Assembly (NCBI RefSeq): GCF_041435435.1
Contig: NZ_CP108494.1
Span: 5,366,501-5,430,500, forward strand
Origin: Streptomyces sp. NBC_01241
Lineage (GTDB): Bacteria > Actinomycetota > Actinomycetes > Streptomycetales > Streptomycetaceae
Reading direction: 5' to 3'
Length of the DNA: 64,000 nt
Shown: piece after piece, positions 17,492 through 25,603 of the stretch
How positions within the stretch are numbered: position 1 is the first letter of the stretch
Layout: every line of letters starts with the position of its first letter
The notes under the pieces: generated by a model
What the model saw: the letters and a program-made list of their open reading frames with translations, nothing else
The model's database searches: none
Told to the model about the DNA's origin: nothing
Translations under genes and position numbers: made by a program

Positions 17492-18022
17492 GTGCAGTCG
17501 ACCGTTTCATGGCCGGCGTTCCGGCGCTTCGCCGGCGCCGTCGCGGCCGGCGTGGCCCTGACCGCTTCCTCAGGGTGCACGGTGTCCGTCGATGCCGTCG
17601 CCGGCATCTCCGTGACCGGCGACGGCCATCTGCTCGGAGTCATGATGGTCTGCGGGCACCAGATCGACGGCGCGACCCTCTACGTGGACAGCACCGACGT
17701 CAACCGTACCGTGACGGTCGGTTCATGGACCGCCGACCGCCCCCTCACAGCCGGTCTCGCCACGTGGACCCTCGAATCTCCTTCCGCCGGCTGGGCCGCA
17801 ACCAGATCTCTCACTCCGCTCGCTGCTGAAACCACCTATGCCCTCTACGGCTGGACCAGGGACAACTCGTGGTCATCAAGCAGCGTCTCCTTCACCCTGA
17901 CCGACCGGGACCGGCTCACCCCGGGAATGGTGCGCTACGTCGACGTCGCGGACAACGGCGACGAGTCCGCAACCACCGTCCCCATAGCGGAGTTCAAACC
18001 CAGGGCCTGCGAGAACAGTTGA
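17492..18022 (+). CDS. Putative lipoprotein, unknown function
   Basis: 176 residues from GTG 17492, preceded by AAGGGGGG. The N-terminus has a basic FRR, a hydrophobic run (FAGAVAAGVALTASSGC) and Cys in a lipobox-like context, suggesting lipid anchoring. The mature part looks beta-rich and Thr/Ser/Asp-rich (DSTDVNRTVTVGSWTADR, TTYALYGWTRDNSW), resembling an extracellular beta-sandwich. I see no catalytic motif. Similar small lipoproteins are common in Streptomyces. Confidence 0.75.
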   Translation: MQSTVSWPAFRRFAGAVAAGVALTASSGCTVSVDAVAGISVTGDGHLLGVMMVCGHQIDGATLYVDSTDVNRTVTVGSWTADRPLTAGLATWTLESPSAGWAATRSLTPLAAETTYALYGWTRDNSWSSSSVSFTLTDRDRLTPGMVRYVDVADNGDESATTVPIAEFKPRACENS

Positions 18023-18227
18023 CGCCACGGCGCCTCGCGCCAGGCCAGGCATTCACAAGAGCGCGGTCCGCGGCTGGAGTACTGGCCAGGATGGCTTCCT
18101 GGTCGACGATCCAGCCAGTTGCCGAAGCCGAGCAGCGACAGATGGCTCTGCCGACTGCCGTGAGGTGTACGAGTCCTTCCTGGCCCAGTACAGCGCACTT
18201 GATCGAGGGCTGTACCTGGCCTGTGGA

Positions 18228-18899
18228 TCACTCGTCTCCAGGAGCCTTGGCGATGCCGATGGGGCAGGCCACACCGGTGCCGCCGATGCCGCAGTAGCCC
18301 GCCGGGTTCTTGTCCAGATACTGCTGGTGATATGCCTCGGCGGGCCAGAACGTGCGGCCCTCCGCCGGGAGGATCTCCGTGGTGATCTCGCCGTAGCCGG
18401 AGCCCGTGAGGACCTTTTGGTAGGCCTCGCGGGAGGCTGCCACGGCCGCTGCCTGCTCGGGGGAGTGGGTGTAGATCGCCGAGCGATACTGCGTGCCCAC
18501 GTCATTGCCCTGGCGGAAGCCCTGGGTCGGGTCGTGGGACTCCCAGAACAGCTTCAGCAGCTCGGCGTACGAGACGGTCTTCGGGTCGAAGACGACGCGG
18601 ACCGCTTCGGTGTGGCCGGTCAGGCCCGAGCAGACTTCTTCGTACGCGGGGTTCTCCGTGGAGCCGCCCTGGTAGCCGACGAGCGTCGTCCAGACGCCGT
18701 CCGTCTGCCAGAATTTGCGCTCGGCGCCCCAGAAACAGCCCAGTGCGAAGTCCGCGATCTCCAGGCCCTCCGGGTACGGGCCCAGCAGCGGGTTGCCGAG
18801 GACCGTGTGGCGGGACGGGACGGTGAACTCGGGGGTGGGGCGGCCCTTCAGGGCCTCCTCCGGGGTGGGGAGCTGCGGGGTACGGCGTTGCAGGAACAT
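18228..18899 (-). CDS. msrA: Peptide-methionine (S)-S-oxide reductase
   Basis: Repairs oxidised methionine in proteins using thioredoxin-type reductant; 223 residues. The catalytic motif GCFWGAE is at residues 54-60 with Cys55 as nucleophile. TGHTEAVRVVFDP and YHQQYLDKNPAGYCGIGGTG carry further family residues, including a likely resolving Cys. The start at 18899 has an adequate GGAG. The ~45-residue N-terminal extension before the core is typical of actinobacterial MsrA. Confidence 0.95.
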   Translation of the reverse strand: MFLQRRTPQLPTPEEALKGRPTPEFTVPSRHTVLGNPLLGPYPEGLEIADFALGCFWGAERKFWQTDGVWTTLVGYQGGSTENPAYEEVCSGLTGHTEAVRVVFDPKTVSYAELLKLFWESHDPTQGFRQGNDVGTQYRSAIYTHSPEQAAAVAASREAYQKVLTGSGYGEITTEILPAEGRTFWPAEAYHQQYLDKNPAGYCGIGGTGVACPIGIAKAPGDE

Positions 18900-18949
18900 G
18901 CGGGGGCTCCTCCGAGGGCTGGGTTTTCCGGTCCGTACAACGCGCCGGG

Positions 18950-18970
18950 GGCGCCGGAGATTCCGGCGCC
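18950..18970 (-). terminator. Hairpin after the M48-like gene
   Basis: GGCGCCGGA (18950-18958) pairs perfectly with 18962-18970 across a 3-base loop, 20 bases downstream of the minus-strand stop at 18990. It also separates that gene from msrA. Confidence 0.6.
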
Positions 18971-18989
18971 TGCGCCGCGTACGCGACGG

Positions 18990-21656
18990 TCAGTCGCCGT
19001 TCGCGCCCACGACCTGCATGGCGCTGTAGTCGCGGCACCGGACGTAGAAATTCTTCGGATTCCCGAAGTACGACCACGGGGTGCTGTCGTCGACGGGGCC
19101 GTTGATTAAGCGGAACTGCTCCAGCGCTGCCTCGTACCGGTCCTGCCAGTACAGCGTCCAGGCGAGCAGGTGGCGGGCCCGGACGATCCGCCGGTCCTCG
19201 AGGTCGGCCGCCACGGCTGCCGCCACGTCGACCAGGCAGGCGTCGACCGCGGCGATCAGCTCCGGGCTCTTGTAGTACACATCCGCGTGCGTGTTCCGGT
19301 CGGCCCGCTCCTGCTTGAACGCGGCGTACAGCGGAAGCAGCGAGAGCAGCCGGCCGGGGCTGCTCTGCCGCGCCGCCTCGCGTGCGAGGTACTCGGCCTG
19401 CCTGTACGAGCCGGCCCACCGGTAGCACCAGTACCGGAGCACCGCGTCGTGGGCCGCGAGGTGGGGCGCGTCGCGCACGACGATCTTCGCCCACAGGGCA
19501 CGGCACTCGTTCTGCTCGTAGCCGAGGCCGAGGGCGCAGGGAATCTCGGCGATGTACGGACACGGGTCGTCGCCCGCCACGGCCTGGGCCTCGTGGCATG
19601 CCTCGCGGGCCCTGGCCATCACCTGGCGGAAGACGGAGGACTGCTCCCATGTGGGCTGCTGCGTCGGATTCGTACCGTGCACCTCCGCCGCGACGCCGAT
19701 CAACGCGCCGGCGTGCACGAGGGCCGCGCCCGCGTCCTTGGGCCGCGCGGCGCGCCAGGCCAGCAGCCAGGCGTCGTCGGCCACGGCCTCGTCCTGGAGG
19801 ACGGCGGCGCGCCGGTATCGCTCCTGCCAGTCCCGGCCCGCTTCGTAGAGGAAGACGGCGCCCGCCCGCCAGTCGCCGGAACGGACGGCGCAGCGGATCT
19901 CCTCGTCGCGCGGGCCGGGAGTGCTCTCGGCGGGCCGCGGCGGTTTCTTCCGCCCATTCGTCTTCTTCCGCACCTTCGTCCAGAGGTACTCGCACAGAGC
20001 GGCGGCCGACTGGAGCAGCCGGGGCGCCAGGGAGGGTTCCGGGCCGGCTCGGAGAGGGGTACGGCGGTCAGGCGTGAGCAGCGCGCGCAGCGGCTTCGTG
20101 TCCGGGGCATCCGCCACCGCCGCGTCCAACGCCGATGGGAGCAACTCCGCGTGGCCCCACGGGAGTTCCAGTGAGGCGTCGTCGTCGGTCCAGGGCAGCC
20201 GCCAGCGGGCACGCCCCTGCCGTACGTACTCGCCCTCGGCCAGCTGCCGCAGCCCCGCGCGCAGTCCGGGCCTGGCGAACTCGCGGGCCACGCGACCGGT
20301 CGCCTCCCGGGCCTTGTCGGACGTGTGGAGCCGGTCGGCGATCTGCCACTGTGCGCCCGCGTCGATCGCGTCGAGCGCGTCGGTCACCGAGCCTTCGCCG
20401 CCGGTCACCCCGGCGACCGCCGTCCTGAACTTCCGCGTCGACCACTTCCCGTATGTCGATATCGACTCGTGCACCAGGTCCGGCCAGTCGACCCGGCGCA
20501 GCCGCAGCATCTCCGGTGTCAGCACCTGCTCCTCGACAGCGGCCAGCGTGCGCTCGGTGTCGACGAGCAGGCCCAGGGCCGGCTCCACGGGCTCCGACGC
20601 GCGCCCGTCGTCCGGCATCGCCTCGATCCGGGCAATGCGTTCCATGATCCACGGATCCGCGTAAGGGGCGTCCACTTCGGACGGCAGGGAGTTGCGCAAC
20701 TCGTCCAGCTCGTCCCTGCGCGCGGCCAGCACATGCCGTAGACCGCCGAGGACCTGGCCGGGCGGGGGCAGCATCCCGGCCTTCACACCGAGCATGGCGT
20801 ACGTCTCCATGTAGTCCTCGTGCGTGTCGTGGAGGACCTGGATCTCGAGCAGTGCGCATGCGCTCACGTCACGGCCCGCGATCCTCGCCGCGGCGGCATC
20901 GGCCGCGAACTCCGCGCGGTGGGTGCCGGACATCGTGACGCGCGTGGAGAAACTCCTGTACCTCTGGTACAGCGCCGCCAACACGCGGTGCGGGGCACCG
21001 GCGTGGTCCGGGTCGATCTTCTTGGCCTTCCTGCCCTTGGCGCGCGCCTTCGCGGCCTTCTTCTCCTGGCGTTCCCGCTCCCTGGCGACGGCCTTGTCCG
21101 CCTGCTCCCGGAAGTGGGTGACGGCGCGGGCGGTCCGGTCCTGGCCGCGTGTGATGACCGCGGCGAGGCGGGTTTCGGAATTGGCGTAGCGGCTCATCTC
21201 GTACGCGAGCACGAAACGCAGCTGGGCCTCGGACATTCCGGCCATCAGGGGCAGCCCGACGAGGAGCCGGCGTCGGCCGGCGACCAGGCCGAGGAGCCTG
21301 GTGTCCTCGACGGCCGAGGCGTTCACCTGGTCGGTGAGCACGATGTCATCGGGTGCGCGGGTGCCGACCCGGTCGGCGAGGTCGCGGACCAGGGCCCAGA
21401 GCCGGGGCTGCCGGGTGTCGTCGACACGCAGTCCGCGCACGTCGTTGTTGTCCGGCGTGCGCGGCATGAACATGCTGCGCACGATCGGGAGCGCCGGCAC
21501 GAAGGTGCGGGCGAGAACCAGCACGGCGATGGGTGTCCACGTCCAGCGGAACGCGGCCCAGTCAACGACGCAGAGGATGGCGAGCAGGAGGATGCCCAGC
21601 AGGTAGAAGCCGGTGAGAAGAGCAACGGTGCGGAGGGCGCGCAGAGTGGGGCTCAT
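18990..21656 (-). CDS. M48-like membrane protein, zinc site lost; TTA codon
   Basis: 888 residues from ATG 21656 (GGGGGAA 8 bases upstream). Two N-terminal membrane segments (about 8-55) lead into an M48 peptidase-like domain. At the position of the zinc motif in LRFVLAHELGHYAN-type peptidases it reads LRFVLAYEMSRYAN (residues 152-156 YEMSR), so both histidines are gone while the Glu remains; the downstream HRAEFAADAAAAR Glu/Asp helix is kept. It is therefore probably catalytically dead. The C-terminal ~350 residues match the neighbouring gene. Leu850 is a TTA codon (complement of 19107-19109), pointing to bldA control. Role unknown; perhaps a scaffold or substrate-binding pseudopeptidase. 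Confidence 0.85.
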   Translation of the reverse strand: MSPTLRALRTVALLTGFYLLGILLLAILCVVDWAAFRWTWTPIAVLVLARTFVPALPIVRSMFMPRTPDNNDVRGLRVDDTRQPRLWALVRDLADRVGTRAPDDIVLTDQVNASAVEDTRLLGLVAGRRRLLVGLPLMAGMSEAQLRFVLAYEMSRYANSETRLAAVITRGQDRTARAVTHFREQADKAVARERERQEKKAAKARAKGRKAKKIDPDHAGAPHRVLAALYQRYRSFSTRVTMSGTHRAEFAADAAAARIAGRDVSACALLEIQVLHDTHEDYMETYAMLGVKAGMLPPPGQVLGGLRHVLAARRDELDELRNSLPSEVDAPYADPWIMERIARIEAMPDDGRASEPVEPALGLLVDTERTLAAVEEQVLTPEMLRLRRVDWPDLVHESISTYGKWSTRKFRTAVAGVTGGEGSVTDALDAIDAGAQWQIADRLHTSDKAREATGRVAREFARPGLRAGLRQLAEGEYVRQGRARWRLPWTDDDASLELPWGHAELLPSALDAAVADAPDTKPLRALLTPDRRTPLRAGPEPSLAPRLLQSAAALCEYLWTKVRKKTNGRKKPPRPAESTPGPRDEEIRCAVRSGDWRAGAVFLYEAGRDWQERYRRAAVLQDEAVADDAWLLAWRAARPKDAGAALVHAGALIGVAAEVHGTNPTQQPTWEQSSVFRQVMARAREACHEAQAVAGDDPCPYIAEIPCALGLGYEQNECRALWAKIVVRDAPHLAAHDAVLRYWCYRWAGSYRQAEYLAREAARQSSPGRLLSLLPLYAAFKQERADRNTHADVYYKSPELIAAVDACLVDVAAAVAADLEDRRIVRARHLLAWTLYWQDRYEAALEQFRLINGPVDDSTPWSYFGNPKNFYVRCRDYSAMQVVGANGD

Positions 21657-21998
21657 CGGACGGATTCCCCCATGGGGACGGGAAAGGTGGTGGTGGTCGT
21701 GGTGCGCGTGGGGAATCGGAGTATGTCGTCCCGCGGGTGGGCGCGGCAACGCGATATGGGGGCAGCCCGGGACCGGGGTCGCGTCACCCCCGGCCATCGC
21801 CTGGGGACGGTGCCGCGCCACTCCCCAGTCCATCGCCCGCGGAACGGGTGCCGGGCTACTGCCCCGGTGATGTCGCCGGTCCGCCGCCGGGTCGCTGCTC
21901 CGGCGGTGTCACCGGTCCGCCGCCGGGCAGTCGTCCGTCGCCCAGGCAGTCGGCCCGGCAGCGCATCGACGGCAGGTACCGGGCGCCGCGGCTCACGA
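21657..21998. other. Intergenic region with a 26-bp direct repeat
   Basis: No convincing gene in either direction. A near-perfect direct repeat, GTCGCCGGTCCGCCGCCGGG-type, occurs at 21866-21891 and 21902-21927. Open frames that cross this region are upstream extensions of the minus-strand gene and lack protein-like composition. Confidence 0.6.
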
Positions 21999-23102
21999 CT
22001 ACCGCGGCAGCGTCGCCGGGCTGCCGCCGTTCGCCTCGTAGCCGGCGACGGCGAGGGCCCGGTAGACCGTGTATTCGGCGGCCGGGTCGGGGCTCTGGGT
22101 CCACGGCAGGGCGCCCACGTGGCCGTCGATGTGGACGAACTGGTTCATCGCCTCCGACCAGCGCTCCATCCGGACGAGGAAGAGGACCAGCAGATGCCGG
22201 ACGTGGGCGAGCATCGGGTCGTCCGCACGGGCCGCGTGCACCGCGAACAGGGCGCCCTCGACCGCCTTCGTCACCACCGCGCTGCGGTAGAAGCCCTGCA
22301 CGAGATTGACCTCGGGCAGATGCTCGTACACCGCGAAGAGCGGCAGCGCGGCCAGCAGGGAGCCCTGCGGGGCGCGGGCGGCGGCCGTGGTGGCGAAGCG
22401 GTCGGCCGCCTCGCGGGAGCCGTGCCACTTCTCGCACCAGTAGTGCAGCGCGGCGATGTGCGCGCCCATGTGGGCCGGGGCCCGGTCGATCACCTTCGCC
22501 CAGAGCCGGTCGAACTCCTCGTGGGAGTAGCCGAGTCCGCGGGAGACGGCCAGTTCGACGATGTACGGGACCGGGTCGCCGGGCGCCAGCAGTGCCGCCT
22601 CGCCGCAGACCGTGCGGGCCTCCTCCAGGATGATCCGGAAGTCGTCCGTCCCCGCGGTCGAGGAGCGCCACGCCTGCTGCACCAGGAACTCGGCGTGCAC
22701 CGCCGCGCCGCCCGCGTCCTTCGGCGCCTCGGCCCGCCACGCGCGCAGCCACGCACCGCCGACACCGGGCTGCTGCGCCAGCTCCAGCGAGGCGGCCCCG
22801 GCGAACGCCTGCACCCGCTGCCATCGCACCTCGCCCTCCTTGGGCGTACCGGCCAGCAACTGCGAGGCCGCCCGCCAGTCCTGGGAGCGCTGCACGACGT
22901 CGAGCACATCGAGGAGATCCTGGTCCGGGCCCGGCAGCCGGATGTCCAGCTCCTCCTGGCGGGCGAAGCCGTACGTGTCCGGGTCGGCGGCGTCCGGCGA
23001 ACCGGGCAGGACTTGGCGGATACCGCCGCGGCGGCGCAGCACGAAGGGGCCGACGACCGCGGCGAGCATGCACAGCGCGAGCAGGAACCAGAGAATCTCC
23101 AT
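21999..23102 (-). CDS. Membrane-anchored paralogue of the M48-like protein's C-terminal domain
   Basis: 367 residues. One N-terminal membrane segment (MEILWFLLALCMLAAVVGPF) is followed by basic residues and a large helical domain. From about residue 90 it matches the C-terminus of the next gene downstream: PYIVELAVSRGLGYSHEE versus PYIAEIPCALGLGYEQNE, then LWAKV, ALHYWCEKW versus VLRYWCYRW, and LLAALPLFA versus LLSLLPLYA. The pattern of helical hairpins recalls TPR-type scaffolds. Only 342 bases separate the two co-directional genes. Function unknown; the shared domain suggests the two act on the same partner. Confidence 0.8.
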   Translation of the reverse strand: MEILWFLLALCMLAAVVGPFVLRRRGGIRQVLPGSPDAADPDTYGFARQEELDIRLPGPDQDLLDVLDVVQRSQDWRAASQLLAGTPKEGEVRWQRVQAFAGAASLELAQQPGVGGAWLRAWRAEAPKDAGGAAVHAEFLVQQAWRSSTAGTDDFRIILEEARTVCGEAALLAPGDPVPYIVELAVSRGLGYSHEEFDRLWAKVIDRAPAHMGAHIAALHYWCEKWHGSREAADRFATTAAARAPQGSLLAALPLFAVYEHLPEVNLVQGFYRSAVVTKAVEGALFAVHAARADDPMLAHVRHLLVLFLVRMERWSEAMNQFVHIDGHVGALPWTQSPDPAAEYTVYRALAVAGYEANGGSPATLPR

Positions 23103-23156
23103 GCCCCCATTGTCACCGGACGGCCCGGCAGTCCGGTGGGCACCCTCGTAACGAAC

Positions 23157-23162
23157 TACGCT
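23157..23162 (+). promoter_or_regulatory. Possible -10 box giving a leaderless metB mRNA
   Basis: TACGCT lies 8 bases before the metB ATG, and no Shine-Dalgarno sequence is visible between them. That spacing would start transcription at or next to the ATG. The -35 region is not clear. Confidence 0.3.
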
Positions 23163-23170
23163 CGGGCCCC

Positions 23171-24316
23171 ATGAGTGACCAGCAGAGTTTCGAGACTCTC
23201 GCGATCCACGCGGGAAATACCGCCGATCCCCTCACCGGCGCCGTCGTTCCGCCCATTTACCAGGTGTCCACGTACAAGCAGGACGGCGTGGGCGGACTGC
23301 GGGGCGGCTACGAGTACAGCCGCAGCGCCAACCCGACCCGTACCGCACTGGAGGACAACCTCGCGGCTCTGGAGGGCGGCCGTCGCGGGCTCGCCTTCGC
23401 CTCCGGACTCGCCGCCGAGGACTGCCTGCTCCGTACGCTGCTCAGCCCCGGCGACCACGTGGTCATCCCGAACGACGCCTACGGCGGCACGTTCCGGCTG
23501 TTCGCGAAGGTCGTCTCGCGGTGGGGCGTGGACTTCTCCGTCGCCGACACCTCGGACGTGGCGTCGGTACGGGCGGCGATCACCCCGCGCACCAAGGCGA
23601 TCTGGGTGGAGACCCCGTCCAACCCGTTGCTCGGCATCACCGACATCGCCGCGATCGCCTCAGTGGCCCGCGCGGCGGGCGTGCGGCTGGTCGTCGACAA
23701 TACTTTCGCCAGCCCCTACCTCCAGCAGCCCCTCGCCCTGGGGGCCGACGTGGTGGTGCACTCCACCACCAAGTACATGGGCGGCCACTCGGACGTCGTC
23801 GGCGGTGCGCTGATCGTCAACGACCCGGAATTGGCCGAGGAGTTGGCGTACCACCAGAACGCGATGGGCGCGGTCGCCGGACCGTTCGACGCCTGGCTGG
23901 TGCTGCGCGGCATCAAGACCCTCGCGGTCCGCATGGACCGGCACTGCGAGAACGCGACCAAGATCGCCGATCTGCTGACCCGGCACCCCAAGGTCACCCA
24001 GGTCCTCTACCCGGGGCTGCCCGAGCACCCGGGCCACGAGATCGCCGCCAAGCAGATGAAGGCCTTCGGCGGCATGGTGTCCTTCCGGGTCGTGGGCGGC
24101 GAGGAGGCGGCGGTCCACGTCTGCAACCGGGCGAAGCTGTTCACCCTCGGTGAGTCGCTGGGTGGCGTCGAGTCGCTCGTGGAACATCCGGGCCGTATGA
24201 CGCACGCCTCGGCGGCGGGGTCCGCGCTGGAGGTGCCGGCCGACCTCGTCCGGCTCTCCGTCGGCATCGAGTCCGTCGACGACCTGATCGCGGATCTGAC
24301 GCAGGCGCTCGGATAG
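23171..24316 (+). CDS. metB: Cystathionine gamma-synthase/lyase family enzyme
   Basis: PLP enzyme of methionine/cysteine transsulfuration; 381 residues, standard length. Motifs are YEYSRSANPTR, the cofactor Asp in VVDNTFASPYLQQP and the Schiff-base Lys in HSTTKYMGGHSDVVGG (about residue 201). SLGGVESLVEHPGRMTHAS is typical of the CGS/CGL group. Synthase and lyase cannot be separated confidently by eye. It is transcribed alone and ends in an 11-bp hairpin. No ribosome binding site is visible. Confidence 0.94.
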   Translation: MSDQQSFETLAIHAGNTADPLTGAVVPPIYQVSTYKQDGVGGLRGGYEYSRSANPTRTALEDNLAALEGGRRGLAFASGLAAEDCLLRTLLSPGDHVVIPNDAYGGTFRLFAKVVSRWGVDFSVADTSDVASVRAAITPRTKAIWVETPSNPLLGITDIAAIASVARAAGVRLVVDNTFASPYLQQPLALGADVVVHSTTKYMGGHSDVVGGALIVNDPELAEELAYHQNAMGAVAGPFDAWLVLRGIKTLAVRMDRHCENATKIADLLTRHPKVTQVLYPGLPEHPGHEIAAKQMKAFGGMVSFRVVGGEEAAVHVCNRAKLFTLGESLGGVESLVEHPGRMTHASAAGSALEVPADLVRLSVGIESVDDLIADLTQALG

Positions 24317-24358
24317 GGCCTGCCGGGCGGATCGGGGCCACGCGCCACCGGCAGGCCC
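24316..24358 (+). terminator. metB terminator
   Basis: GGGCCTGCCGG (24316-24326) pairs perfectly with 24348-24358; the stem begins at the last base of the stop codon. Confidence 0.75.
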
Positions 24359-24376
24359 CGGCCCGCTCGTCGTCCG

Positions 24377-24483
24377 GCGATGCGTCCAGCGATGTGTCCG
24401 GTGATGTCCGGACCCGTTCGCACGGCACGTCCGGCGCACGGCACGTCGGGCGCGCGGCACGTCGGGCGCGCGGCACGTCGGGA
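24377..24483. repeat. Two tandem arrays: 12-bp and 16-bp units
   Basis: Three degenerate 12-bp units (pattern GCGATGTGTCCG) occupy 24377-24412. Four 16-bp units, pattern GCACGGCACGTCGGGC, run from 24420 to 24483 with one or two changes each. The arrays fill the gap between the metB terminator and the convergent DUF1059 gene. Confidence 0.9.
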
Positions 24484-24503
24484 TCAAAGATCCAGGATCG
24501 GGC

Positions 24504-24689
24504 TCAGGTCTTCTCGTCGTCCAGCGATGCCCGGATCTGTTCACGCAGTTCCGGGCTGTCGGTGTGCTCGTGGACGGAGACCGCGTGTTCCGCCGCGGCC
24601 CGTACGACTTCCTCTTCCTCGCCCGAGATGGTGAGTGAGCAGTTCGTGACGCTCGGATACTTGCGGCAGTCGGCGACTTTCCTGGTCAT
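24504..24689 (-). CDS. DUF1059 small protein
   Basis: 61 residues from ATG 24689, set by GAGGAGG 7 bases upstream. The family pattern is visible: MTRKVADCRKYPSVTNC with two cysteines, an acidic ISGEEEEVV turn and an amphipathic helix ending VSVHEHTDSPELREQIR. Small cytoplasmic protein of unknown function; the two Cys and the His could bind metal. Confidence 0.85.
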   Translation of the reverse strand: MTRKVADCRKYPSVTNCSLTISGEEEEVVRAAAEHAVSVHEHTDSPELREQIRASLDDEKT

Positions 24690-24768
24690 CACAGCCTCCT
24701 CGGCCGGTTCCCATGGCGTCCCGTTCCAGGGCTCCAGGATAGTTCGACGGGTCACCCGGTACCTGCCC

Positions 24769-25014
24769 TCACCAGCCGTCCAGCGGCGGCGTCGTCTCGG
24801 CGGGCGGCACCTGCCACGGCTGGGCCGCCACCGCCCACACCGTGAACGCGACCACCGCGGCGCACGTCAGCAGCAGCATCAGCCGGCCGGCGAAGCGCCG
24901 CCGGCGCAGCAGGCGGGCGCCGCGTTCGGCCGCCCGCTGTGCGAGCTCGGCGGGGACCTGCGGGTGCGGACCGTCCAGCATGCGCCGGACCTCGTCCTCC
25001 CCGCCGCGGCTCAT
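24769..25014 (-). CDS. Small single-pass membrane protein coupled to the sigma factor
   Basis: 81 residues. Its ATG overlaps the sigma factor stop codon (ATGA), so it is translationally coupled. An N-terminal soluble part of ~40 residues (RGGEDEVRRMLDGPHPQVPAEL) is followed by a basic patch, one membrane segment (LMLLLTCAAVVAFTVWAVAA) and a short external tail. The size and position suggest a membrane anchor or a minimal anti-sigma-like partner, but no zinc or anti-sigma motif is visible. Confidence 0.75.
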   Translation of the reverse strand: MSRGGEDEVRRMLDGPHPQVPAELAQRAAERGARLLRRRRFAGRLMLLLTCAAVVAFTVWAVAAQPWQVPPAETTPPLDGW

Positions 25015-25514
25015 GGCGCGGCCTCCGTGGGCCGATGCCACCCGCGCCGCGCCGTGGGGCGGCGGGTGCCGCGCATCGTGGCCACCGCGCGGTTGCAGAT
25101 CGCCCGGATCCGGTCCACCGGAAGCCCCAGCAGCGCCGCAGCCTGCTCCTCTGTGACCCCTTCGTACAGCCGGAGCACGAGGACCAGGCGTTCCTGCGGG
25201 GGCAGCCGGTCCAGCGGACCGCCGCGCGGCCGGTGGTGGCGCCAGACCTCGTGGGCGAACCGGGCGGCCAGCTCCCGCCGGGTGCGGTCGTACGGGTCCT
25301 CGCCGCGCAGCCGTTCCCATTGCGCGTATGTGTGTGCCAGCGCGGCCGTGAGCAACCGCTGGGCCCGGGGATTCGCCCCGGGCGGCAGCAGAGGTTCGGC
25401 GGTGAGCAGCGTGGCCGTGTGCAGCAGTCGGCCGGCCGCGCCCGCCACGAAGGTCCCGAACTCCTGGGCGCGGCGCCGCTCCCGGCCCGCTTGGCGCTCT
25501 CGCACAGTCCTCAT
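25011..25514 (-). CDS. RNA polymerase sigma factor, sigma-70 family (ECF-like)
   Basis: 167 residues. A region-2 remnant (AQEFGTFVAGAAGRLLHTATLL) resembles SigE-family sigma factors. Region 4 has LPPQERLVLVLRLYEGVTEEQAAALLGLPVDRIRAI, a good helix-turn-helix. Region 2 is less conserved than usual and the protein has a basic tail. It forms a two-gene unit with a coupled membrane protein. Confidence 0.82.
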   Translation of the reverse strand: MRTVRERQAGRERRRAQEFGTFVAGAAGRLLHTATLLTAEPLLPPGANPRAQRLLTAALAHTYAQWERLRGEDPYDRTRRELAARFAHEVWRHHRPRGGPLDRLPPQERLVLVLRLYEGVTEEQAAALLGLPVDRIRAICNRAVATMRGTRRPTARRGWHRPTEAAP

Positions 25515-25603
25515 CCGAGCCTTCGCGGGGGCTCCTGGTCAAGAGGCGTGCGCGCGGCCGCCCGCTCAGCGGCGCCGGGCGTGGCCGGATCCCGCTGTCC
25601 CGC

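Noticed and set aside
24377..24483. Possible CRISPR-like array
   Set aside because: Units are directly adjacent with no spacers; these are simple tandem repeats.
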